Counted from the first letter of the stretch, positions 15,436-23,951 are shown. The stretch is 45,854 nucleotides of DNA from Lentisphaerota bacterium (GCA_015061685.1 SUWD01000020.1:1-45854), one strand, 5' to 3'. The notes: generated by a model from the sequence alone, not told the origin. Numbers and translations: made by a program.

Positions 15436-17382
15436 ATGATATTGGCAAGTTTATTTCAAAATGGTGCGGTTCTGCAGCGTGGCAAAGATATTCCGGTATG
15501 GGGTTGTACGTCGCCTGATGTTGAGGTGATCGCAGTTTTCAATGGTTGTGAATCCCGCTGCCGCAGTTCCCATAGCGGCGATTTTCTGCTCTACTTCCCC
15601 CCGATGGAAGCCGGAGGCCCTTTTGAATTGACCGTTTCCGCTCCGGAAGCAGAAAAGAGCATCACGCTGAAAGATATTCTTATCGGCGAAGTGTGGCTGG
15701 CATCCGGGCAATCGAATATGGATTATCTCTTGAGTACAGACTGGCGTGGGGATATTTCCCAAGCGGCATCGGAAACCGTGGGCAGAAAGCAGGAGAAGCT
15801 TTTCAAAGAGATGCTTTTTACCGGTGGCAAGTGCCGTTTTTTTGTCCTTGAGCAGTGTGCATCCGGGGTGCCGGAGAGATTCTGCAGAGGGCATTGGGAA
15901 GAGCTTTCCGTATATAATTGCGGTAATTTATCCGCTGTCGGAGCGTGGTTCACATTGGGATTATTCATGCACCTGGAGATCCCGGTCGGGATAATTCAGG
16001 CGACCTGGGGCGGTACGGCAGCTGAAGTGTGGATGAGTTATGAGACATTGGCATCTCTGCCGGAGGGAGCTTCCTTTGCCGCAGGAAGACGGCAGGATCA
16101 CTGGAACGGCAAACTTTGGTGCGAAAAAGATTACGGCTTGTCCCCGGTGATAAGCAATGAGCCGGAAAATACCGCTTTTGCTTCGCCGGATCTGGATGAC
16201 AGCGACTGGCAGAATATGGATTGCGGCAGCTGGATCAAGCAGAAAATTTCCGGCAACGGCTCCATCTGGCTGCGGAAAACGGTGGAATTGCCCTCCGCAT
16301 GGGAAAATCAGGAATTGATGCTTTACGGCGGCAGTGTGGACAAGCACGATATAACTTACTTCAACGGCGTGGAGATCGGCAGGACCGGAAAGGATTTCGA
16401 GGTGCAGTTCTGGAATGTCAGCCGCTCCTACCGCATCGCTCCGGAATTGGTCAGAGCCGGTAAGTGTGTCGTGGCAATGCGGGCAAGTTCATTCATCTCC
16501 GACGGAGCGGTCAACGGTTCGTGGTATCTGGTCAACCGGAACAGCGGCGAATGGCTTGAATTATCTTTCCCGTGGCGGGTCAAAGTTGAATCCGATCTGG
16601 GCATAGTGAAAAGTGCCGCCGGTGATAAATCATGGGTTCCGGGGGAACCGGTATATCCGGCGATTCTTTTTGACGGCATGATCCGTCCGTTGATCCCCTA
16701 TGCGATGCGTGGTGTGATCTGGTATCAGGGGGAATCCAATGCCGGAGACATTCAGCGGGCGACGGCTTACAAAGATATCATGCAGGGTTTGATCGACGGC
16801 TGGAGATTTCACTGGGGGGATCCGGAGCTGAAGTTTTTCATGGTACAGCTTGCCGGATTCCGCAAAAAGCAGAATTTCGAAAAGGATTCCGCCTGGGCGT
16901 ATCTGCGTGAATCGCAAAGAGTTATCGCCGCAGCTGATCCGGAAACGTTTATGGTTACGGCGATTGATCTGGGTGAGGAGGATGATATTCATCCGCAGAA
17001 TAAATTCGATGTCGGCAAGCGTTTGGCAATGAGTGCCTTGCGAAATGTTTACGGGTGTGCTGAAGCCATTCCCTGCGGCCCGGAGATCGTCAGAGGCGAA
17101 GTTGACGGCAGAGAAGTTGTCCTCACCTTTGACCACACGGACGAGTTGAAACAGATTTCGGAGGAAAACTCCTTTTATCTTGCCGGGGATGACGGAGAAT
17201 TTTTCCCGGCGGAAAAAATGGAGATCGCCGGAGATACGGTGAAAATTTCCTCATCTGCCGTTGATGCTCCTGCGGTGGTGCGTTATGCGTGGGCGGATAA
17301 TCCGTACCCGGTATTGAGTGATGCTTCCGGGATTCCGGCGGTGCCGTTTCAGCTTGTTTTAAGTGGAAAGGGTGAAAAATGA
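15436..17382 (+). CDS. Sialate O-acetylesterase-type SGNH esterase
   Basis: 648 residues, start at ATG 15436 after AAGGAA. The family removes O-acetyl groups from sialic acids or other acetylated sugars. The nucleophile Ser93 is in the block GEVWLASGQSNM, GVIWYQGESNAGD marks the oxyanion region, and the Asp-His pair is in DDIHPQNKFDVGKRLA. About residues 240-380 form an inserted jelly-roll domain of the type seen in beta-galactosidases (GSIWLRKTVELP, ITYFNGVEIGRT), giving the usual long bacterial form. No signal peptide is visible, unlike many relatives, so imported or intracellular substrate is likely. It overlaps the next gene as ATGA. Acetyl-xylan or other esters are possible alternative substrates. 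Confidence 0.9.
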   Translation: MILASLFQNGAVLQRGKDIPVWGCTSPDVEVIAVFNGCESRCRSSHSGDFLLYFPPMEAGGPFELTVSAPEAEKSITLKDILIGEVWLASGQSNMDYLLSTDWRGDISQAASETVGRKQEKLFKEMLFTGGKCRFFVLEQCASGVPERFCRGHWEELSVYNCGNLSAVGAWFTLGLFMHLEIPVGIIQATWGGTAAEVWMSYETLASLPEGASFAAGRRQDHWNGKLWCEKDYGLSPVISNEPENTAFASPDLDDSDWQNMDCGSWIKQKISGNGSIWLRKTVELPSAWENQELMLYGGSVDKHDITYFNGVEIGRTGKDFEVQFWNVSRSYRIAPELVRAGKCVVAMRASSFISDGAVNGSWYLVNRNSGEWLELSFPWRVKVESDLGIVKSAAGDKSWVPGEPVYPAILFDGMIRPLIPYAMRGVIWYQGESNAGDIQRATAYKDIMQGLIDGWRFHWGDPELKFFMVQLAGFRKKQNFEKDSAWAYLRESQRVIAAADPETFMVTAIDLGEEDDIHPQNKFDVGKRLAMSALRNVYGCAEAIPCGPEIVRGEVDGREVVLTFDHTDELKQISEENSFYLAGDDGEFFPAEKMEIAGDTVKISSSAVDAPAVVRYAWADNPYPVLSDASGIPAVPFQLVLSGKGEK

Positions 17383-18491
17383 AGATCATTTTTGCTCCGG
17401 ACTCCTACAAAGGAGCTTTGCGGGCGGACAAGGTCGCTGAAGCTCTTGCTTCCGGCTGGCACAGCGTAAGGCCGCAGGATGAATTGATCTGCCTGCCGCT
17501 TTCTGACGGCGGAGAAGGTATGGCACAGGCTCTTGCTGCGGCAATGGGGGGAAATGTGATCGAAATTGATACTTTTGATGCGTTGATGCGTCCAATCAAA
17601 GGCAGGGCTGTGGTGATTGAGGATACGGCGATAGTGGAAACCGCCGAAGCCAACGGCTTGGAAAAGTTAAGCAAAGACGAACTTGATCCTCTGATGGCAA
17701 CGACTTACGGTGTCGGGGTCATGATGAAAAAACTTCTGGATCTCGGCTGTCGCAAATTCATTGCCGGTATTGGCGGCAGTGCCACGGTCGATGGCGGAGC
17801 CGGGATGCTTCAGGCATTGGGGGCGAAATTGTTTGACCGCCGGGGCAATGAATTGCCTCCCGGGGCAGGGGGAGGGATTCTGCGTCATGTGGCAAAGGTG
17901 GAGCTGTCCACGCTGGATGAGAGGTTGAAAGATACGGAAATTTCGGTTGCCTGTGATGTTAAAAATCCTTTGACCGGCAAAGAGGGGGCGGCGGAGGTAT
18001 TCGGTCCGCAAAAGGGGGCGACCGGCGAAATGGTTCCCGCTCTGGATGAGAATTTGCATCATTGGGCGGAATTGTTTGATGATGAGGGAAATCATCCCGG
18101 CGACGGAGCTGCCGGAGGTTTGGGCTTTGCCCTGCGGAAGATTTTGAATGGCAAGCTGATTTCCGGAGCTGAATTGATCATTGAAAAGAGCGGTTTTATC
18201 TCTGCCCTGCATAATGCCGACTGGGTGGTTACCGGTGAAGGATGCAGTGATGAGCAGACCGCTTACGGCAAATTGTGTTCGGTTGTGGCGGCAAAAGCCC
18301 ACGCCCACGGTGTGCCGGTGGTGCTGGTTTCGGGAGCTTTGAAAGGCGATACCGGGGCATTGGAAAAGGTTTTTGACGGCTGTTTCAGCATTGCTCAAGG
18401 GCCGGTATCATTGGAAAAGGCAATCGCTGATACAGCAGTAAATCTCCGCCGCATGGGGGCAAATCTCGCTCACCTGACCGGCAGAAAATAA
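17379..18491 (+). CDS. garK: Glycerate kinase (GarK/GlxK family)
   Basis: 370 residues. It phosphorylates D-glycerate with ATP, giving 2- or 3-phosphoglycerate for glycolysis. Family blocks are clear: KIIFAPDSYKGALRADKVAEA at the start, PLSDGGEGMAQAL, IETANGL-type block VETAEANGLEKL, IAGIGGSATVDGGAGMLQALGA, and GCSDEQTAYGKLCSVVAAKA near the end. Its start overlaps the stop of the esterase gene, so the two are translated together. The pair suggests use of sugar acids or of products of glycan breakdown. Which phosphoglycerate is made cannot be read from sequence. Confidence 0.92.
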   Translation: MKIIFAPDSYKGALRADKVAEALASGWHSVRPQDELICLPLSDGGEGMAQALAAAMGGNVIEIDTFDALMRPIKGRAVVIEDTAIVETAEANGLEKLSKDELDPLMATTYGVGVMMKKLLDLGCRKFIAGIGGSATVDGGAGMLQALGAKLFDRRGNELPPGAGGGILRHVAKVELSTLDERLKDTEISVACDVKNPLTGKEGAAEVFGPQKGATGEMVPALDENLHHWAELFDDEGNHPGDGAAGGLGFALRKILNGKLISGAELIIEKSGFISALHNADWVVTGEGCSDEQTAYGKLCSVVAAKAHAHGVPVVLVSGALKGDTGALEKVFDGCFSIAQGPVSLEKAIADTAVNLRRMGANLAHLTGRK

Positions 18492-18507
18492 CCGTATTTC
18501 CCGATCG

Positions 18508-19140
18508 TTAATCAAGTTCCAGAAATCCCCTTACGCCGTCAAAGATGATCTGGGCGGCAAGGGCGACGATATACATACCGGTAAGTTTGCTCAAAATTCT
18601 CACGCCTTTGTCCTTGAGCAGATCATTGATCTTTTCGGAGAAGTAGAGCATCGCTGTCACTCCGATACCGGCGATAACGATGGCACACAACTCCGCAGGC
18701 ATGAATACCAGTTTATTTATGTGCAGTTCTTTTGCCCGGTCAAAGGCAGATGCACCCATGACCAGCAGCGTTCCGATCGTACCGGGACCCACCGTGGTCG
18801 GAATGGCAAGCGGCACAACCGCCGGGTCACCATTTTCCGGCAGCTGACGGTTTTTCGGCAGCGAACTGCGTACCATATCAATGCCGTTGAGCATCAGCAC
18901 CAGACCGGCACCGACCTGAAAGGCGTTGAGAGTGATGCCCAGACATTCAAAGATGATTTTGCCGAAAAGATAGAGTATCAGACAGGCGAAAATTACCGCC
19001 ATTCCGGTTCGCAGGGACAATTTGCGTCTCTGCTGCAATTCCATCCCGTCGCAGGTGGCGACAAAGACTGAAAGGACAAAAAACGGGGTCAGCAAAAGAA
19101 AGAGCTTGACGATCAAGCCGATAAAGTAAGATATGGTCAT
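18508..19140 (-). CDS. MarC-family integral membrane protein
   Basis: 210 residues with six predicted membrane segments. MarC family marks: TPFFVLSVFVATCDGM near the start, NAFQVGAGLVLMLNGIDM, and PLAIPTTVGPGTIGTLLVMG in the middle. The family was once linked to multiple antibiotic resistance, but a transport role is not established. It converges on the glycerate kinase gene with 16 bases between stops. Its Shine-Dalgarno GGGAG lies in one arm of the hairpin at 19149-19174. Confidence 0.9.
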   Translation of the reverse strand: MTISYFIGLIVKLFLLLTPFFVLSVFVATCDGMELQQRRKLSLRTGMAVIFACLILYLFGKIIFECLGITLNAFQVGAGLVLMLNGIDMVRSSLPKNRQLPENGDPAVVPLAIPTTVGPGTIGTLLVMGASAFDRAKELHINKLVFMPAELCAIVIAGIGVTAMLYFSEKINDLLKDKGVRILSKLTGMYIVALAAQIIFDGVRGFLELD

Positions 19141-19142
19141 AA

Positions 19143-19174
19143 TAAAAAAACTCCCTTTGTTTGGTCAGGGAGTT
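19143..19174 (-). terminator. Intrinsic terminator overlapping the marC ribosome site
   Basis: Read on the minus strand, AACTCCCT-N10-AGGGAGTT is followed by a run of T. It would end transcription of the gene at 19224-19541. The 3' arm contains the Shine-Dalgarno of the next gene (start 19140), so read-through RNA would have that site paired. Confidence 0.65.
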
Positions 19175-19223
19175 AATATACACCGTTTTCAGGATATTTT
19201 CAACCGGGGAGATGGTTTGAAAA

Positions 19224-19541
19224 TCAATTCATCCGGAGCGGCATTCCGGTTTCCAGCCATGTCGAGCGGCGTACCCGTGCCTCATTGCCGCCGGAAACAT
19301 CCAATTGCAAAATCCATGTCCTGCCGGTGACCGTATCCATTTTTACCATGACATTGTAGGTTTGGTTGCGGTCGCCCATCTGCGGCGAAATCACGTTGAT
19401 CGGCGAAGCCACGATGATGAAACGGCTCGGCGTGAAGTCCTGACTGTTGTTTTCTCTGGCCTTGCTTTCCGGAATGAAAAACAATGATGCGGCGGTCAGG
19501 ATCATAACGGCGGCGATGGGGATCAGATAGATTTTTTTCAT
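19224..19541 (-). CDS. Small exported or membrane-anchored protein of unknown function
   Basis: 105 residues with a perfect AAGGAGG before the start. Residues 5-22 are a hydrophobic signal or anchor segment (YLIPIAAVMILTAASLFF) followed by a polar region. The mature part carries GDRNQTYNVMVKMDTVTGRTWILQL, a pattern that I associate with short beta-rich proteins of PVC and related bacteria, without an assigned function. It ends at an intrinsic terminator and is divergent from the ptsHI operon. A TTGGTT-N16-TATATT element on the minus strand (19583-19610) may be its promoter. Confidence 0.65.
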   Translation of the reverse strand: MKKIYLIPIAAVMILTAASLFFIPESKARENNSQDFTPSRFIIVASPINVISPQMGDRNQTYNVMVKMDTVTGRTWILQLDVSGGNEARVRRSTWLETGMPLRMN

Positions 19542-19621
19542 TTGTCAACCTCCTTTTGCTCTGAATTTCTCCTCTGTAAACAAATATAAGCCCAAATTCT
19601 GTAAAACCAAGAGCTAACAGT

Positions 19622-19650
19622 TTGAAAAAAAGGTATTTTGGTGATATATT
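19622..19650 (+). promoter_or_regulatory. Predicted sigma-70 promoter of the ptsHI operon
   Basis: TTGAAA (19622-19627) and TATATT (19645-19650) with a 17-base spacer. It leaves a leader of about 135 bases before ptsH, long enough for regulation in the RNA. Confidence 0.6.
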
Positions 19651-19704
19651 AAGGAAGTGTTAAGTTTCCGGGATGTTTTTTTGACGTGCCGGAGTGATTT
19701 TTTA

Positions 19705-19773
19705 ATGAACCGGGGTGCGGTGTTTTCCCTTAATGAGATGATCGACGGGGGGCATCCCAGTCAATCCGTATAA
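19705..19773 (+). CDS. Possible 22-residue leader peptide upstream of ptsH
   Basis: An ATG with GGAG ten bases upstream opens a short frame ending in TAA 17 bases before ptsH (MNRGAVFSLNEMIDGGHPSQ and two more residues). Its position inside the long leader is what suggests a role. Chance is a fair alternative. Confidence 0.2.
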   Translation: MNRGAVFSLNEMIDGGHPSQSV

Positions 19774-19790
19774 GTCAAGGAGTTTCTGTA

Positions 19791-20081
19791 ATGGCAGTTG
19801 GAGCAACGGCAAGCCGGAGGTTGAAAGTCGGCAACAGCATGGGACTTCATGCCCGTCCGGCGGCACAGATCGTTTATATTGCCGGGAAATTCAAATCAGA
19901 TCTGAAACTCCGCCGTGCCGACGGCAAAGGCAGTGAAGCTGATTGCCGCAGTGTGCTGGCGATGCTGATGCTTGCCGCCGCCAAGGATACGGAGCTGGAA
20001 TTGCGTGCCTGCGGTGAAGATGCCGGAGAAGCTCTGGAAGCTCTTTCCGGTTACTTCAACCGCAATTTTGACGAAAACTGA
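19791..20081 (+). CDS. ptsH: Phosphocarrier protein HPr
   Basis: 96 residues with AGGAG ten bases before the ATG. The phosphorylated His20 is in GLHARPAAQIV. A serine at position 54 in ADCRSVLAMLML occupies the place of the regulatory Ser46 site (usual form DAKSIMGLL), so HPr kinase control is possible. Length and order fit HPr with a few extra residues at the start. It is directly followed by ptsI. No sugar-specific EII gene is present in the window, so the pair may serve EIIs elsewhere or act mainly in regulation. Confidence 0.95.
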   Translation: MAVGATASRRLKVGNSMGLHARPAAQIVYIAGKFKSDLKLRRADGKGSEADCRSVLAMLMLAAAKDTELELRACGEDAGEALEALSGYFNRNFDEN

Positions 20082-20103
20082 CCTCCGGGAAAGGAACAGC
20101 ACT

Positions 20104-21876
20104 ATGCGGATCGCCAGTTGCACCGTTCAAGCCACACCGGTTGCTCCCGGTATCGCCATCGGCAGAGTAATGCTGATGCACGGTACTGCTCCGGCTGTGA
20201 AAAATACTGTTATCACCCCCGATCAGGTTCCCGGCGAATTGGAGAAACTCCATAACGCTCTCGAACTTACCCGCAAACAATTGCAGGATTTGCGGGAGAC
20301 TTTGCGGAAAAGACTCAACGACAGCGAAGCAGGTATTTTCGATGCCCATTTGCTTCTGGTCGATGATAAAACCATGGTTTCCGAGGTCGAAAGGGGCATC
20401 ACCGAAGAACTCTTTGATGCTGAATCATCCGTCTATCACGCCATAGATAAATTCGTCGCCCTCTTTTCCACTGTTGAAGATGTCTATCTGCAGGAAAGGG
20501 TGATTGATATCCGGGATGTCGGTTTGCGTCTGGCTGGCAATATTTCCGATGCGGTTCCCATGCCGCTTGCCTACGATGAGCCGAGAATCGTGATCGCTTC
20601 GACCCTGACTCCATCGGAAACGGTCGGAATGAACCGGGATAAGGTGCTGGGATTTGCCGTTGAGACCGGCAGTACCACCAGCCATACTGCGATCCTTGCC
20701 CGTTCATTGAAACTGCCCGCCGTGGTCGGTATGCCCAAGGAACTGCTTGATTCTCTGACAGTTGCCGATAAATTGATCGTCGATGGATTCAGCGGCAAAG
20801 TGATCGTCAATCCCGATGCCGGAACCGAGGAAGCCTACCGCCTGAAGCTCCGGGAAGCGGAGAAATTCTATCAGCAGTTGAGCGGTGAAAGCGATCTGCA
20901 GGCGGTCACCACCGATGGATTTACCATCGTTATCGCCGGAAATGTCGATGCGGCAGAGGATTATGAGGAGGCCCGTCAGCATGGGGCCCACGGTATCGGC
21001 TTGTTCCGTACGGAATTTCTCTTTATGGACAGCAGTCATCTGCCCGATGAGGATGAGCAGTTTGAGATTTACAAGAAAATGATGATCACTGCCGGCAATG
21101 ATCCGGTGACGATCCGGACGATGGATATCGGCGGAGATAAGATGAGCAGCGGAATTATCCGTTCCGTAGAGCAGAATCCTTTCCTCGGTCTGCGTGGTAT
21201 CCGGCTCTGTCTGCGGGAAAGACGTGATCTTTTCGACACCCAGCTGCGGGCTTTGATGCGGGCAGGGGTGCATGGCAATATGCAGATCATGCTGCCGATG
21301 GTAAGCTGTATGGATGAATTGCTTGAAACCAAAGAGATCATCGAAAATCTGAAAAAAGAACTTTCCGCCAGAGGAGTGCCTTTTGCTGATTCGATTCCGC
21401 TGGGCGTGATGATCGAAACTCCCGCTGCGGCGATGACGGCTGACCGTTTCGCCCGGGAAGCTGACTTTTTCAGCATTGGCAGCAACGACCTTATCCAATA
21501 TACGATTGCCTCTGACCGGGGCAATGAAAGGGTGGCACATTTGTACCGTCCGGGGCATCCGGCGGTGCTGCGTCTGATCAAATTCACGGTCGAGGAGGCG
21601 GTCAAGCAGAATATTCCGGTGGCGGTGTGCGGTCAGATCGCTGAAGATCTGCCGATGATCCCGCTTCTGGTCGGTCTGGGAGTTAATGAATTGAGTATGT
21701 CCTCATCAGCCATGCCGCTGGTCAAGCGTCTGATCCGCAGTCTCTCCATGCACGAGTGCTGTGAATTGGTCACCAGGGCGTTCCAGTGCGACAACTACGC
21801 CGAAGTGGTGATGATGTCACGGGAGATGATCGGCAGGAATGCCCCAGAATTACTGGATATTCAGGGGGAAATATGA
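20104..21876 (+). CDS. ptsI: Phosphoenolpyruvate-protein phosphotransferase (enzyme I)
   Basis: 590 residues from the ATG at 20104, 22 bases after ptsH. A longer in-frame start inside ptsH is not supported. It passes phosphate from PEP to HPr. The active His194 is in GSTTSHTAILARSLKLP. The PEP-binding barrel shows GLFRTEFLFMDS, RTMDIGGDKM, NPFLGLRGIRLCL, FFSIGSNDLIQYT and a late VCGQIAED in place of the common CGEMAGD; the loop cysteine is kept. It overlaps the next gene as ATGA. Confidence 0.95.
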   Translation: MRIASCTVQATPVAPGIAIGRVMLMHGTAPAVKNTVITPDQVPGELEKLHNALELTRKQLQDLRETLRKRLNDSEAGIFDAHLLLVDDKTMVSEVERGITEELFDAESSVYHAIDKFVALFSTVEDVYLQERVIDIRDVGLRLAGNISDAVPMPLAYDEPRIVIASTLTPSETVGMNRDKVLGFAVETGSTTSHTAILARSLKLPAVVGMPKELLDSLTVADKLIVDGFSGKVIVNPDAGTEEAYRLKLREAEKFYQQLSGESDLQAVTTDGFTIVIAGNVDAAEDYEEARQHGAHGIGLFRTEFLFMDSSHLPDEDEQFEIYKKMMITAGNDPVTIRTMDIGGDKMSSGIIRSVEQNPFLGLRGIRLCLRERRDLFDTQLRALMRAGVHGNMQIMLPMVSCMDELLETKEIIENLKKELSARGVPFADSIPLGVMIETPAAAMTADRFAREADFFSIGSNDLIQYTIASDRGNERVAHLYRPGHPAVLRLIKFTVEEAVKQNIPVAVCGQIAEDLPMIPLLVGLGVNELSMSSSAMPLVKRLIRSLSMHECCELVTRAFQCDNYAEVVMMSREMIGRNAPELLDIQGEI

Positions 21877-22286
21877 GCGGTCAATGGAGCAAAATCTATC
21901 TGTCCGGCCCGATAATGGATGAATCAGCCGGTTATGCCAGAGAGTGGCGGAGTGCCGCCAAACTGCTTTTGGGAGAAAAATTTCAGCTTCTTGACCCCAT
22001 GCGGCGTAAGTTTGTTGACCGTGAGGTTGACAGTGCCAATGAGATCGTTGAATTTGATTTGCGTGATGTCCGGGAAGCGGATCTGATCCTGGTAAATTAC
22101 AACAAACCGAGCATCGGCACGAGCATGGAAGTTTTTTATGCGGCTCACGATCTGGGGAAATTTATTGTGGCATTTTCGCCCTTTGAATATCGGGATTGCA
22201 GTCCGTGGATGGTGCGTTATTGTACGAAAATATTGCCGGATCTGGAGACTGCGGCGAACTATATATTGACACATTTTACAGATTGA
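21873..22286 (+). CDS. Nucleoside 2-deoxyribosyltransferase-like protein
   Basis: 137 residues from the ATG overlapping the ptsI stop. The fold family moves deoxyribose between bases, or hydrolyses nucleoside or deoxynucleoside phosphates. Visible marks are IYLSGPIMDESAGYAREWR at the start, the segment EFDLRDVREADLILVNY, and GTSMEVFYAAHDLGKFIVAF with the likely catalytic Glu. It is shorter than some transferases and could also be a DNPH1-like hydrolase. It lies between ptsI and waaA with no gaps, so it is co-transcribed, but its link to them is unclear. Confidence 0.8.
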   Translation: MSGQWSKIYLSGPIMDESAGYAREWRSAAKLLLGEKFQLLDPMRRKFVDREVDSANEIVEFDLRDVREADLILVNYNKPSIGTSMEVFYAAHDLGKFIVAFSPFEYRDCSPWMVRYCTKILPDLETAANYILTHFTD

Positions 22287-22290
22287 GAAT

Positions 22291-23571
22291 ATGGGAAGAC
22301 TAATTTATAATCTGCTTTTGCCATTGGGTTTTCTTTTCTTTCTGCCCGGTCTGCTGGTGAAATTCCGCCGCCGGGGAGGGTGGAAAAGCACTTACGGTGA
22401 GCGTTTTGCCCGCTTCAGGAAACGGAAAGATGAATTGCTTGCCTGCCGGGGAGCGATCTGGATACATGCCGTGAGCGTCGGTGAAACGGTGGTGGCATTG
22501 TCGATGATCCGCCGTTACCATCAGCGTTTCCCGGAGCGTAAATTTGTTTTGTCCACGACCACGACCACCGGTCAGGATGTGGCACGGAGCAAATGCCCGG
22601 AAAATACTGCGGTGATCTTCTGTCCGATCGATTTCCCGTGGATGGTGCGTAAGACATTGCGTCTGCTCTGTCCGTCGCAATTGGTCATCTTTGAAACGGA
22701 GATCTGGCCCAATCTGATTTCGATTGCGGCGAAAAAGAAAATTCCGGTAACTCTGGTCAATGCCCGCATGTCCGATCGTTCGGCACGGGGTTACCGTCGC
22801 TTCGGCAAGCTCTTCTTTGCTCCGCTTTTGCGTAAATTTTCGCTGATCCTCACTCAGTCGCAATCGGATATGGAGCGTTTTCTTCTGGTTTCTCCCGATG
22901 CCAATGTTAAATTGGGCGGGAATATGAAATTTGACCAGCAGCTTCCGGAATTGCCGGAGGAGAATCTGTTTCACGGTTATTTCGGTTCAGCACCGGAGAA
23001 TGTGATCATGCTTGGAGCCAGCACCCATCCCGGAGAGGAGGAGCTGCTTGCTGATTGTTTCATTTCCCTGCGTGAGAAGTTCCCGGCACTTAAATTGGTG
23101 CTGGTGCCGCGTCATGCGGAAAGAGGCGTTGATATTGCCGTGATGCTGGAGAAAAAAGGCTTGGAATTCTGCCGCCGGAGTGTGGATAATTTGCCGGGAA
23201 ATCCGGTGGATGTATTGCTTGCTGATACGACTGGAGAGATGCTCCAGCTGATGAATGGGGCGGATATTGTGATCATGGGCAAAAGTTTTGCCGGACACGA
23301 TGAGGGGCATAATCTGATTGAACCGGCATTGCTGGGCAAACCGGTGGTTACCGGGCATGTATTGCGTAATTTCCGTTATATTCTCAAGGTTTTGAGTGAA
23401 AACAATGCAGTTTTCTGTTGCGGAGATGCCGAATTACCGGATGTACTTGCTCCGCTGATCTCCTCTGCTGAATTGCGTGAGACACAGGGCAAAAAAGCCT
23501 TGTCAGCCATTTCCTGCCATCGGGGAGCTATTGACCGGGCGATCGACGCTCTGGAAAGTTTGAAAGCATAA
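22291..23571 (+). CDS. waaA: 3-deoxy-D-manno-octulosonic acid (Kdo) transferase
   Basis: 426 residues. It adds Kdo from CMP-Kdo to the lipid A precursor at the inner face of the inner membrane. It has an N-terminal membrane anchor (NLLLPLGFLFFLPGLLVKF), the acceptor-side block STYGERFARF, WIHAVSVGETVVALSMI, STTTTTGQDVA, ETEIWPNLI, NARMSDRSARGYRR, and in the second half GASTHPGEEELL, LVPRHAERG and GHNLIEPALLGKPVVTG. All are typical. It shows that the host makes lipopolysaccharide. The last eight codons are repeated downstream as part of a 149-base duplication. Confidence 0.96.
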   Translation: MGRLIYNLLLPLGFLFFLPGLLVKFRRRGGWKSTYGERFARFRKRKDELLACRGAIWIHAVSVGETVVALSMIRRYHQRFPERKFVLSTTTTTGQDVARSKCPENTAVIFCPIDFPWMVRKTLRLLCPSQLVIFETEIWPNLISIAAKKKIPVTLVNARMSDRSARGYRRFGKLFFAPLLRKFSLILTQSQSDMERFLLVSPDANVKLGGNMKFDQQLPELPEENLFHGYFGSAPENVIMLGASTHPGEEELLADCFISLREKFPALKLVLVPRHAERGVDIAVMLEKKGLEFCRRSVDNLPGNPVDVLLADTTGEMLQLMNGADIVIMGKSFAGHDEGHNLIEPALLGKPVVTGHVLRNFRYILKVLSENNAVFCCGDAELPDVLAPLISSAELRETQGKKALSAISCHRGAIDRAIDALESLKA

Positions 23572-23902
23572 TACCTCCCGCTGCCGATATGAAACGGGGT
23601 ATGGACCGTTTCTCCTCTGTTTGCGACCAACGGGAGCAAAAAGTATTCCGCTTTTCTTGAAAAGGGAAGGGGGTTTGGGGGAAGGGGAAAACCTCTGCTC
23701 TGGAAAGTTTGAAAGCATAATACCTCCCGCTGCCGATATGAAACGGGGTATGGACCGGTTTCTCCTCTGTTTGCGACCAACGGGAGCAAAAAGTATTCAA
23801 ATTCGGGACATTGTCTATTATTTATATTTGCGACCAACGGGAGCAAAAAGTATTCCGCTTTTCTTGAAAAGGGAAGGGGGTTTGGGGGAAGGGGAAAACC
23901 TC
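23548..23902. repeat. Nested tandem duplication after waaA
   Basis: The segment 23548-23696 (149 bases), which begins inside the last codons of waaA, is repeated from 23697. The second copy breaks off at 23798 after a 29-base block (TTTGCGACCAACGGGAGC...). The same 29-base block occurs at 23620-23648, 23770-23798 and 23827-23855. The third one leads into the rest of the unit up to 23902. A 28-base insert at 23799-23826 separates the second and third. No gene is visible in the region. Confidence 0.85.
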
Positions 23903-23938
23903 TTTTCCCGTGAAAAGAAGTTTTCCCCATCCCCCAAA
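23881..23938. terminator. Large bidirectional terminator hairpin between waaA and metW
   Basis: Arms 23881-23907 and 23912-23938 are complementary at 25 of 27 positions and close a four-base loop, CCGT. The arms start TTTGGGGG and end CCCCCAAA. The hairpin sits between convergent genes, 13 bases from the metW stop, and could end transcription from both sides. The left arm is part of the duplicated unit. Confidence 0.75.
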
Positions 23939-23951
23939 ATCCACTGGAAAA

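Noticed and set aside
19972..20103. Longer ptsI starting inside ptsH
   Set aside because: The extra residues match no enzyme I and overlap HPr by over 100 bases; ATG 20104 follows AAGGAAC and gives the standard length.
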